NCBI GenBank assembly: GCA_017538685.1
Contig: JAFYIK010000098.1
Coordinates: forward strand, 1-7,969
Length of the DNA: 7,969 nucleotides
From: Bacteroidales bacterium
GTDB taxonomy: Bacteria > Bacteroidota > Bacteroidia > Bacteroidales > UBA932
Direction: 5' to 3'
Made by a program: the position numbers and the translations under genes. The notes beneath the pieces are model-generated. The model saw only the letters and a program-made list of their open reading frames with translations. It was not told the origin of the DNA and searched no databases. Below, one piece after another: positions 1-6,917 of the stretch (positions within the stretch are counted from its first letter, which is position 1; each line of letters begins with the position of its first letter).

Positions 1-1
1 A

Positions 2-72
2 CCCTCGGTCTGATAGAGGGAGGGGCCCACGAAGTGGGAGGGTGAGCGTCGCGAAGTCGACGCGAAGGTCGC
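2..72. repeat. cluster of four short inverted repeats upstream of ligA
   Basis: Four potential hairpins lie back to back: CCCTC (2-6) with GAGGG (16-20); CCCAC (26-30) with GTGGG (34-38) around a GAA loop; GCGTCG (46-51) with CGACGC (58-63); and GCGA (62-65) with TCGC (69-72). The last two share two bases, so they could be alternative structures. All stems are perfect and three of the loops contain GAA or AAG. No T-run follows any stem, so an ordinary intrinsic terminator is not supported. Possible readings are a repetitive palindromic intergenic element, a processing or stabilising structure in the ligA leader, or the 3' end of an upstream transcript. Frame 1 is open from position 1 to a TGA at 43-45, so the tail of an upstream gene cannot be fully excluded. 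The more AT-rich stretch 83-109 just before ligA shows no clear TAnnTTTG promoter element. Confidence 0.5.
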
Positions 73-109
73 AGGGATGGGGCATATGATTCTAACCAAT
101 TAGGCAAGA

Positions 110-2185
110 ATGGACAGGAACGAAGCAAAAGCCAGGATTGAGGAACTGAGGGCTGTTTTGTGGGAAAACAGCAGGAAGTACTATGTCGAGAACGCCCCGA
201 CTATGTCGGACTTCGACTACGACCACCTGATGCGCGAACTAGAAGACTTGGAAAACGAGTTTCCGGAGTTCTACAGCCCCGACTCCCCCACCCAGCGGGT
301 CGGTTCCGACCTCGAGGACGGTCCTTCGCAGCAGGGCTTCGTTCAGCGTGAGCACCGCTATCCGATGCTCTCTCTTGCCAACACCTACTCCCGCGAGGAA
401 ATAGAGGAATTCGCGGCCAGGGCGGACAAACTGCTCGAAGGCCGCGAATTCTCATATTGCTGCGAGCTGAAGTTCGACGGCACAAGCATCTGCCTGACCT
501 ACAAGGGCGGCAAACTCGTACGCGCGCTCACGCGCGGCGACGGCCATATGGGCGATGATGTCACCGAAAACGTGATGAGGATAGCCAATATCCCCCACGA
601 ACTGAAAGGAGACTATCCCGACGAATTTGAAATCAGGGGCGAAATCCTTATGCCGTACTCGTCGTTCGACCATCTCAACCAGCAGCGCCTGGATGCCGAA
701 GACCAGCCTTTCGCCAACCCGCGCAACGCCGCGTCGGGCTCGCTGAAGCTGCAGGATCCCGACGAAGTGGGCCGCCGCGGCCTGTATTGCACCCTGTACC
801 ATATTCCGGCCCAGAGCCTCGCTGACGACTCGCTCTCCAGCACGCACAGCGGCCTTCTGCAGAAAGCCGTCTCCTGGGGCCTTCCCGTGTCTGAATACAA
901 CAAAGTCTGCCACGGCATAGACGAAGTCCTTGAGTTCATCGACTACTGGGACACGGAGCGCAAGAAACTCCCCTACGCCACTGACGGCATCGTCATCAAG
1001 ATAGACGAACTGGACTGTCAGAGGGAGCTCGGTTACACGGCGAAATCACCCCGTTGGGCCGTCGCCTACAAGTTCAAGGCCGAACAGGCGCTGGCGAAGG
1101 TGCTCTCGATCGACTACCAGGTCGGGCGCACGGGCGCAGTGACCCCGGTCGCGAACCTCAGCCCGGTGCTTCTTTCCGGCACGGTAGTGAAGCGCGCGAC
1201 GCTCAACAACGCGGACCAGATGGCCATCCTGGACATACGCATAGGCGATATGGTCTATGTGGAGAAGGGTGGCGAAATCATCCCGAAGATCACGGCCGTG
1301 GACCTTACGAAGCGCCCCGCGGACTCACAGCCCGTCGAATTCCCGGTCGAATGCCCGGACTGCCACACTCCCCTGCGAAGGGGCGAGGGCGAAGCGAAGT
1401 GGTTCTGCCCGAACACGGACGGCTGTCCGATGCAGATCAAGGGCAGGCTGCTGCACTTTATGAGCCGCAAGGCGATGAACATAATCGCCGGCGACGCCAC
1501 GGTGGACCAGCTCTACAACCTAGGCCTCGCGCACACTCCCGCGGACCTCTACGACCTCAAGGCGAGTCAGCTGATGACCCTCGAGGGCTGGAAGGAAAAG
1601 TCCGCCAAGCGCTTCATCGACAGCCTTCGCGAGTCGGTGAAGGTGCCTTTCGAGCGCGTGCTCTTCGCCCTCGGCATACGCTATGTGGGCGAACAGACCG
1701 CCCGTGAGGTGGCCCGCCATTTCGGCGACATAGACGCGATAGCGGCCGCAAGCGAGGAAGAACTCGCAGCAGTGAAGGACGTGGGGGACGTGATCGCCGG
1801 CAGCATCTTCGAGTATATGTCGGACGCCCGCCACGCCATCGAAATCCAGCGCCTGCGCGGCTACGGCCTCAAGTTCGCCGTGGACGGCGGAGCGCAGAGC
1901 GTGCTTTCGGACGCGCTCAAAGACAAGACCATTGTGGTCTCCGGCAACTTCTCGTGCAGCCGCGAGACCCTGAAGGACCTCATCGCACGCCACGGCGGCC
2001 GCAACTCCGGCTCCGTGAGCGCGAAGACGTCCTTCCTCCTCGCCGGCGTCAAACCCGGCCCCGAAAAAGTGAAGAAATGCCAGGAACTTGGCATCAGGAT
2101 AGTGAGTGAAGACGAATTCTGGGAGATGCTCCCCGAAGGAAGCAGAATCGATTCGTCCGACGAGTCGGAACCGACTCTATTTTAG
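110..2185 (+). CDS. ligA: NAD(+)-dependent DNA ligase LigA
   Basis: This cytoplasmic enzyme seals 5'-phosphate/3'-hydroxyl nicks using NAD+, and acts in replication (Okazaki fragment joining) and repair. The 691-residue protein has the full bacterial architecture: NAD-binding Ia domain (about 1-70), adenylation domain (about 70-320), OB fold, zinc finger, helix-hairpin-helix region (about 505-590) and BRCT domain (about 603-675). The adenylated lysine is K121 in motif KFDG. Other active-site motifs are EIRGE (174-178), NPRN with R205, DGIVIK ending at K297, and YKF with K321. The zinc ligands C415, C418, C433 and C439 have the canonical spacing. The start is the first ATG after an in-frame TAG at 101-103, and the usual N-terminal domain is complete. 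An acidic flexible tail ends in EPTLF, discussed as a possible sliding-clamp ligand. The gene is first in the tight cluster, with six bases to the next start. Identification is essentially certain. Confidence 0.98.
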   Translation: MDRNEAKARIEELRAVLWENSRKYYVENAPTMSDFDYDHLMRELEDLENEFPEFYSPDSPTQRVGSDLEDGPSQQGFVQREHRYPMLSLANTYSREEIEEFAARADKLLEGREFSYCCELKFDGTSICLTYKGGKLVRALTRGDGHMGDDVTENVMRIANIPHELKGDYPDEFEIRGEILMPYSSFDHLNQQRLDAEDQPFANPRNAASGSLKLQDPDEVGRRGLYCTLYHIPAQSLADDSLSSTHSGLLQKAVSWGLPVSEYNKVCHGIDEVLEFIDYWDTERKKLPYATDGIVIKIDELDCQRELGYTAKSPRWAVAYKFKAEQALAKVLSIDYQVGRTGAVTPVANLSPVLLSGTVVKRATLNNADQMAILDIRIGDMVYVEKGGEIIPKITAVDLTKRPADSQPVEFPVECPDCHTPLRRGEGEAKWFCPNTDGCPMQIKGRLLHFMSRKAMNIIAGDATVDQLYNLGLAHTPADLYDLKASQLMTLEGWKEKSAKRFIDSLRESVKVPFERVLFALGIRYVGEQTAREVARHFGDIDAIAAASEEELAAVKDVGDVIAGSIFEYMSDARHAIEIQRLRGYGLKFAVDGGAQSVLSDALKDKTIVVSGNFSCSRETLKDLIARHGGRNSGSVSAKTSFLLAGVKPGPEKVKKCQELGIRIVSEDEFWEMLPEGSRIDSSDESEPTLF

Positions 2186-2191
2186 CAGTGT

Positions 2192-4231
2192 ATGAAATCC
2201 ACGGAGTTTACGCAAGAAGATTACGACCTCATCCGGAAGGAGTGGGAAACCCTGGCCGTTCCGGCCAAGGCGCGCTGCCGCACCGAGGATGAGTTCAAGA
2301 TAGTCCAGAAGGCCTTCGAGTTCGCTAACGAGGCGCACAAAGACGTGCGCAGGCGTTCGGGCGAGCCGTATATTATTCACCCTATCGAGGTGGCGAAGAT
2401 AGTGGTCTCGGACATAGGCCTGGGTTATAAGTCGATCGTGGCCGCCCTGCTGCACGACGTGGTGGAAGACACGGAGTACACCGTGGATGACATAAAGAAC
2501 CTCTTCGGCTCGAAGGTGGCTTCGCTGGTGGACGGCCTGACTAAGATGAAGAACGTCCTCGACGACGAAGACCGCACCAAACAGAACGGCTACCAGTCCG
2601 AAAGCCTCCAGGCCGAGAACTTCAAGAAGATACTCCTCACTATGAACGACGACGTGCGTGTGGTTCTCATCAAGTTGGCCGACCGCCTGCACAACTGCCG
2701 CACGATAGAGTTTATGCCGGAGCACAAGAGGGACAAGATCCTCAGCGAGACTATGTACCTCTTCATCCCGCTTGCGCACCGCCTGGGTCTTTATAGCATC
2801 AAGTCCGAGATGGAGAACATCTGGCTCATCTACAAAGAGCCGGAGGACTATGCCGAAATCAAGGCCGAGACCCTCGCCAAGGTGGACACCACCGGCCGCC
2901 AGATAGACGCCTTCATCGCCCCTATAGAGGCAGCCCTCAAGGCTGAGGGATACAACTTCACCATCAAGAAGAGGATCAAGACCCCCTACTCCATCTGGCA
3001 TAAGATGCGCACAAAACACGTCACCTTCGACCAGGTCTACGACCTCTATGCCGTGCGTATAGTCTTCGATCCCAACTCCGACGACCCCGTGAAGGAGCGC
3101 AAGCTCTGCTACGACATATTCAGCACCATCACCAGCCTCTACCGCTATCAGCCCGACCGCCTTCGCGACTGGATCAAGCAGCCGAAGAACAACGGCTATG
3201 AAGCGCTGCATTGCACCCTTATGAGCAAGAGCGGCATCTGGGTGGAGGTGCAGATCAGGTCCAAGCGTATGGACGACATAGCCGAAAGGGGTATCGCCGC
3301 GCACTGGGCCTACAAACGCGACGGCTACATATCCGAGAACGACAGCGAGATGGACAAATGGCTGGAGAAGATCCAGGACATCATCAAGAACCCCGATCTG
3401 GGTTCGCTCGAGATGCTGGACGTCATCCACCAGGACCTGCTGGCCTCGGACATAGTCGTTTTCACCCCGAAGGGCGAGCAGCGCACGCTGCCTTCCGGAG
3501 CCACGGCCCTGGACTTCGCCTACGCCATCCACACCAAAATAGGCGAGCACGCCATCGCAGCGAAGGTGAATATGAAGCTCTGTTCCCTTCCGCACGTGCT
3601 GCACCAGGGCGACCAGATCGAGATAATCACTGCCCAGAACGCCTTCCCGCTGCTGGGATGGCTGGATTTCGTGGTGACCCGCAACGCGAAACGCAAGATT
3701 CTGGACTACTTCCGCGACCACGACCCCGAGATACTCGCCAAGGCGGAAGATATAATCGAACTCAAGAACGGCCATCAGACCCAGGCCGCGCGCATTATCA
3801 TAAATGAAGGCATCAGATACATAATCGCCTCCTGCTGCAACCCTATCCCGGGCGATCCCGTGGTCGGTTTCACCAACCCCGACGGTTCCATCACCGTGCA
3901 CAAAAAGACCTGCAGGGTGGCGGACAGCCAGGCCAGCACCAGGGGCGACAAAGTCACGGTCCCCCGCTGGGTGAACGCGGCCCACGTCACCGACTTCCCC
4001 GTGAAGATTTCCCTCAGGGGAATCGATCGCGTGGGTATGCTCAGCGACATCACCCAGCAGATTTCCAACTCGATGGGAATCAATATGCGCAAGCTTGTCC
4101 TGGGCTGCGAGGGCGGCATCTTCGAGGGCACCATCGAACTGTTCGTGGGCGACCGCGACACCCTTGAGAAGCTGATTTCTTCGCTAAGCCGCATCGATGG
4201 CATACAAAGTGTAGTAAGAATGGATCTATGA
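2192..4231 (+). CDS. rel: RelA/SpoT-family (p)ppGpp synthetase/hydrolase
   Basis: This long RSH enzyme makes and degrades the alarmone (p)ppGpp in the stringent response, sensing uncharged tRNA on the ribosome through its C-terminal half. The HD hydrolase domain is intact: H63 in YIIHP, H88-D89 in HDVVEDT and D164 in LADRLHN. The synthetase domain contains the YSIWHKM motif, RLRD (323-326) at the RxKD site that is basic in bifunctional enzymes, GYEALH, and E352 in EVQIRS. Next come TGS (about 420-481), a conserved-cysteine region (C548, C549, H570, C574) and a C-terminal ACT domain (about 601-677). The protein should therefore both synthesise and hydrolyse (p)ppGpp. At 679 residues it is shorter than the roughly 730-760 I recall for Bacteroidota homologues. 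The shortage lies between TGS and CCNPIPGD, where the helical domain seems reduced. The start follows the ligA stop by six bases in the same frame, with that TAG as the only stop between them. No second RSH gene is visible in the window. Confidence 0.96.
   Translation: MKSTEFTQEDYDLIRKEWETLAVPAKARCRTEDEFKIVQKAFEFANEAHKDVRRRSGEPYIIHPIEVAKIVVSDIGLGYKSIVAALLHDVVEDTEYTVDDIKNLFGSKVASLVDGLTKMKNVLDDEDRTKQNGYQSESLQAENFKKILLTMNDDVRVVLIKLADRLHNCRTIEFMPEHKRDKILSETMYLFIPLAHRLGLYSIKSEMENIWLIYKEPEDYAEIKAETLAKVDTTGRQIDAFIAPIEAALKAEGYNFTIKKRIKTPYSIWHKMRTKHVTFDQVYDLYAVRIVFDPNSDDPVKERKLCYDIFSTITSLYRYQPDRLRDWIKQPKNNGYEALHCTLMSKSGIWVEVQIRSKRMDDIAERGIAAHWAYKRDGYISENDSEMDKWLEKIQDIIKNPDLGSLEMLDVIHQDLLASDIVVFTPKGEQRTLPSGATALDFAYAIHTKIGEHAIAAKVNMKLCSLPHVLHQGDQIEIITAQNAFPLLGWLDFVVTRNAKRKILDYFRDHDPEILAKAEDIIELKNGHQTQAARIIINEGIRYIIASCCNPIPGDPVVGFTNPDGSITVHKKTCRVADSQASTRGDKVTVPRWVNAAHVTDFPVKISLRGIDRVGMLSDITQQISNSMGINMRKLVLGCEGGIFEGTIELFVGDRDTLEKLISSLSRIDGIQSVVRMDL
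4228..4231 (+). other. ATGA stop/start overlap, rel to lipoprotein gene
   Basis: The rel stop TGA (4229-4231) overlaps the ATG at 4228, the classical arrangement for translational coupling by a terminating ribosome. A second in-frame ATG directly follows at 4231, so the true start could be either one and the product differs by one Met. No Shine-Dalgarno sequence precedes them, consistent with Bacteroidota translation initiation. Confidence 0.7.
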
Positions 4232-6042
4232 TGGGAAAGCTCAGGAACCTTACTCCCCTTCTGATAGCCGTGGCCGCACTGGTCCCGACCTTCTTTATGC
4301 ATTCCTGCGCCAACACCACCCAGTCGCCTTCCGGCGGTCCGAAAGACACCATCCCCCCGGCGTTGTACTGGACTAAACCTGTCCCCGGCTCAGTGAATAT
4401 CCCCACCCACGGCGCGAAGTTCGAATTCGGCTTCGACGAATACGTGAAGGTGAAGACTGCGACCAACATCTTCCTGTCGCCTCCCCAGAAGAAAGTTCCC
4501 AAATCGAAGATCCAGGGCAAGAGCGTGATAGTATGGTTCGAGGAGGACCTCCTTCCGAACACCACCTACACCCTGAATTTCACGGACGCTATCGCGGACA
4601 ACAACGAGGGAAATATGTTCCCCGGTTACGCCTATGTCTTCTCCACCGGTCCGGTGATCGATTCGCTTATGATTACGGGCACCGTGCTGGACTACAACAC
4701 TCTCCAGCCTGCGAAAAACGCCACGGTGATGCTCTATAAGGACCATTCGGATTCGGCGGTGTTCAAGTCGAGGCCCGCGGCGGCAGTAAAGACCGACGAC
4801 TGGGGCTATTTCGCACTCCCTTATCTGGAGGACACCCTTTACAGGATCTACGCCATAAAGGACGAGAACAACGACAATATGTACCAGATGGAGACGGAGC
4901 AGATAGCGTTCATCGACTCCCTGATCCATCCGGTGACTGTCGTCAACGACACCCTCAAGGAGCTCCAGAAGTACGATATGAAGGACACCCTCGAGTGTCG
5001 CGCACGCGAGAGCCAGTACACACTCAAGCTGTTCAAGGAAGAGCCCACCCGTCAGTTCCTGAAGAACCACGGCCGCACGGCGGAGCGCTACGCCTTCGTC
5101 TCGTTTATGGCCAAGGACGCCTGGATCGACTCGCTCTGGATAAAGGGTTATAAAGCCGACAGGCTCATCACCCAGTTCAACCTCCGCCAGGACAGCCTCG
5201 AGATCTGGATCAACGACCGCAGGCCCGTGCCCGACACGCTCCAGATCTACGTCAACTACCGCAAGACCAACGACTCCACCCAGGTCCTCGAGCCGGTGGT
5301 GGAGCACTATCCCCTCTTCATCGAGGGCGCCCTGCCGCGCAAGCAGAGAAACGATTACAACTACCGCAAGAACCTCAAGCACGAAGACACCATCTGCGTG
5401 TTCAAGCTCGAGGCCCAGCCGGATCTGGTCGAACAGGAAGGCTTCAGCCTGACCTTCACCTATCCCATCATTTATGAGAACTTCGATTCGGTCAAGTTCC
5501 ATTACCTGAATCCCAAGCAGAAAGACATCAAGGGCGAGTTCACAGTCACGCGCGACACCCTGGACCTCCGCAAGTACAAGCTGATGCCGAAGGAAAAACT
5601 CCTTCCCGGCTACGAATACTTTATGAAGGTGCCTCACAGGGCTTTCCGCGACATTAACGGCTTTTACTCGGACAGTACGGAGGTGAAAGTAAGCCTTCCC
5701 ACCGACGAAAAACTCAGCACGCTCATCGTTAATCTCGAGGGCGTCAGCGGAAGGCTGATAGTGGACCTTCTGAACGAAAAGCGCGACAAGGTCCTCAGGA
5801 CCTACACTGTCAGCGAGAACGGCGAACTTGTCTTCCCTTACCTGAAGAAAGGCAAGTACTCGATTCGTATCACCGAGGACGTGAACTGGAACTCTATGAT
5901 CGACACCGGCGACCTCCTGTCGCGGAAGATGCCGGAGAACGTGAACTTCTTCAAGATGGACGACGGCCAGGAGTACATCGACATCCCGGAGGCCGTGGAA
6001 TTGAGTCAGACGATTAATGTTCCTGATTTGATAAAGCAGTGA
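4228..6042 (+). CDS. Ig-like domain-containing lipoprotein (Bacteroidota family)
   Basis: A predicted lipoprotein of 604 residues and unknown function. The N-terminus has basic residues (K4, R6), a hydrophobic stretch (about 8-23) and a lipobox ending MHSC with the lipidated Cys at 27. The next residues, ANTTQ, lack the acidic surface-export signal often seen in Bacteroidota, so a periplasm-facing location is more likely (inference). The mature protein opens with SGGPKDTIPP, a hallmark of a widespread Bacteroidota family, followed by an Ig-like (Big_5/SbsA-type) domain to about residue 142 with the motif FDEYVKV. A second beta-sandwich resembling a carboxypeptidase-regulatory fold follows (about 146-220), then a long beta-rich middle. 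A C-terminal beta-rich segment ends in DVNWNSMIDTG, which resembles an EF-hand/dockerin calcium loop, as does DENNDN near residue 213. Immediate downstream linkage to an outer-membrane barrel gene suggests an envelope role. The specific function cannot be given. Confidence 0.88.
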   Translation: MMGKLRNLTPLLIAVAALVPTFFMHSCANTTQSPSGGPKDTIPPALYWTKPVPGSVNIPTHGAKFEFGFDEYVKVKTATNIFLSPPQKKVPKSKIQGKSVIVWFEEDLLPNTTYTLNFTDAIADNNEGNMFPGYAYVFSTGPVIDSLMITGTVLDYNTLQPAKNATVMLYKDHSDSAVFKSRPAAAVKTDDWGYFALPYLEDTLYRIYAIKDENNDNMYQMETEQIAFIDSLIHPVTVVNDTLKELQKYDMKDTLECRARESQYTLKLFKEEPTRQFLKNHGRTAERYAFVSFMAKDAWIDSLWIKGYKADRLITQFNLRQDSLEIWINDRRPVPDTLQIYVNYRKTNDSTQVLEPVVEHYPLFIEGALPRKQRNDYNYRKNLKHEDTICVFKLEAQPDLVEQEGFSLTFTYPIIYENFDSVKFHYLNPKQKDIKGEFTVTRDTLDLRKYKLMPKEKLLPGYEYFMKVPHRAFRDINGFYSDSTEVKVSLPTDEKLSTLIVNLEGVSGRLIVDLLNEKRDKVLRTYTVSENGELVFPYLKKGKYSIRITEDVNWNSMIDTGDLLSRKMPENVNFFKMDDGQEYIDIPEAVELSQTINVPDLIKQ

Positions 6043-6044
6043 GT

Positions 6045-6917
6045 ATGAAGAAGTTGGTGGCATTGATCGCGTTTTTCGCTTCAACTGTCCTGTATGGGCA
6101 GTACTTCGAATCGGAGATAGCCGTACCCCTGGACACGAACGCTGTTGTCCGCCAGGAGGTGTATCTGGACACCGTGCAGATCAAGGTGCCGCCGATCAAC
6201 AATTACTCTTCGATAGGTGTGAGTTTCGGCGTGACCTCCACTTATATGCAGTTGAACCCTACCGTGTTCCGCCAGCACCATACCTACTACCCAGGTTACG
6301 GCTCCATACGCTATACGCATTATGAGAAGATGTTCGACTATCTTCCCTACTTCGGCTGGCAGATAGGGGTCGAATTCGGCCACGAAGGCTACCGCGGCAG
6401 GAAGGAAACGGACAGATACTACAAAGAGAGGTCGCAGAGGATAAAGATGCAGGTGGTGGAAGTGCCTTTCCTCGCTATGATCCACTACGACACGCGCTGG
6501 CTCAAGTTCTTCGGCGAGGTGGGTCTCTACGGCGGTTACCGCCTGAACATAGAGCGCTTCGGCGACTATGTCGACGAAAACTACCGTTACGAGTGGTACG
6601 ACAGCGACCGCAGAATAGACTATGGCATCCAGGGCGGTTTCGGAATGGGCGTATTCCTCGGACCGGTCGAGCTCTTCGCTATGGCCCAGATCCGCTATGG
6701 CTGGTCCAGCATCTTCGATCCGGACAATCAGTATCCCGAGGGTTCAGGCCACGAAGATTTGAACAAATACTACTGGCGTTTCGCCTATCCCTTCGACTAC
6801 ATCTTCTCGGCGGGTGTGAACATCCCGCTAGGCAAACGCTACGGCAAGACCCGCCAGGACCTTAAACGCGAAGCATACGAAATAGTATATGGCACGGACA
6901 AGGCTAAGCACCAGTGA
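6045..6917 (+). CDS. outer-membrane beta-barrel protein, PorT-like (putative)
   Basis: A 290-residue exported protein. The start chosen is ATG at 6045, two bases after the preceding stop, because it gives a clean signal peptide: MKK, a hydrophobic core (LVALIAFFASTVL), then a likely cleavage YG|QYF. A GTG at 6039 in the same frame overlaps the upstream stop and would only add two residues. The mature part is rich in Tyr, Phe, Trp and Gly, with alternating patterns such as WQIGVEFGHEGY, FFGEVGLYGGYRL, YGIQGGFGMGVFLG and FSAGVNIPLGKRY. These resemble antiparallel membrane strands with Gly-rich turns, as in the OMP_b-brl_2/PorT-like group of Bacteroidota. The last strand is followed by a charged tail of about 24 residues, part of which is encoded in the overlap with ispG. 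The role is unknown; partnership with the upstream lipoprotein is inferred only from adjacency. Family assignment is moderate and presence of a real gene is near certain. Confidence 0.82.
   Translation: MKKLVALIAFFASTVLYGQYFESEIAVPLDTNAVVRQEVYLDTVQIKVPPINNYSSIGVSFGVTSTYMQLNPTVFRQHHTYYPGYGSIRYTHYEKMFDYLPYFGWQIGVEFGHEGYRGRKETDRYYKERSQRIKMQVVEVPFLAMIHYDTRWLKFFGEVGLYGGYRLNIERFGDYVDENYRYEWYDSDRRIDYGIQGGFGMGVFLGPVELFAMAQIRYGWSSIFDPDNQYPEGSGHEDLNKYYWRFAYPFDYIFSAGVNIPLGKRYGKTRQDLKREAYEIVYGTDKAKHQ

Noticed and set aside
91..103. Short TCTAACCAATTAG stretch resembling the reverse complement of a tRNA D-arm
   Set aside because: No acceptor, anticodon or T-arm pairing is found around it on either strand; the resemblance is limited to about twelve bases and is partly self-palindromic.
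83..109. Possible Bacteroidota promoter in the AT-rich stretch before ligA
   Set aside because: No TAnnTTTG element with a correctly spaced upstream TTTG could be found, so no promoter is annotated.
1054..1707. 217-codon alternative-frame ORF inside ligA
   Set aside because: It is an Arg/Gly/Pro-rich out-of-frame translation inside the conserved LigA OB-fold, zinc-finger and HhH region; no independent motif or start signal.
2177..3985. 602-codon open frame on the minus strand opposite rel
   Set aside because: It lies wholly antisense to a well-conserved gene, its translation is a monotonous Val/Leu/His/Asp-rich sequence without recognisable motifs, and long antisense frames are expected opposite GC-rich coding with strong third-position bias.
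6039..6044. GTG start two codons upstream of the barrel gene ATG
   Set aside because: It would add only Met-Ser before a standard MKK signal peptide; ATG at 6045 is the simpler start.
4390..6084. 564-codon open frame on the minus strand opposite the lipoprotein gene
   Set aside because: It has the same shadow character as the frame opposite rel; the + strand product has a signal peptide, lipobox and family hallmark, which the antisense frame lacks.
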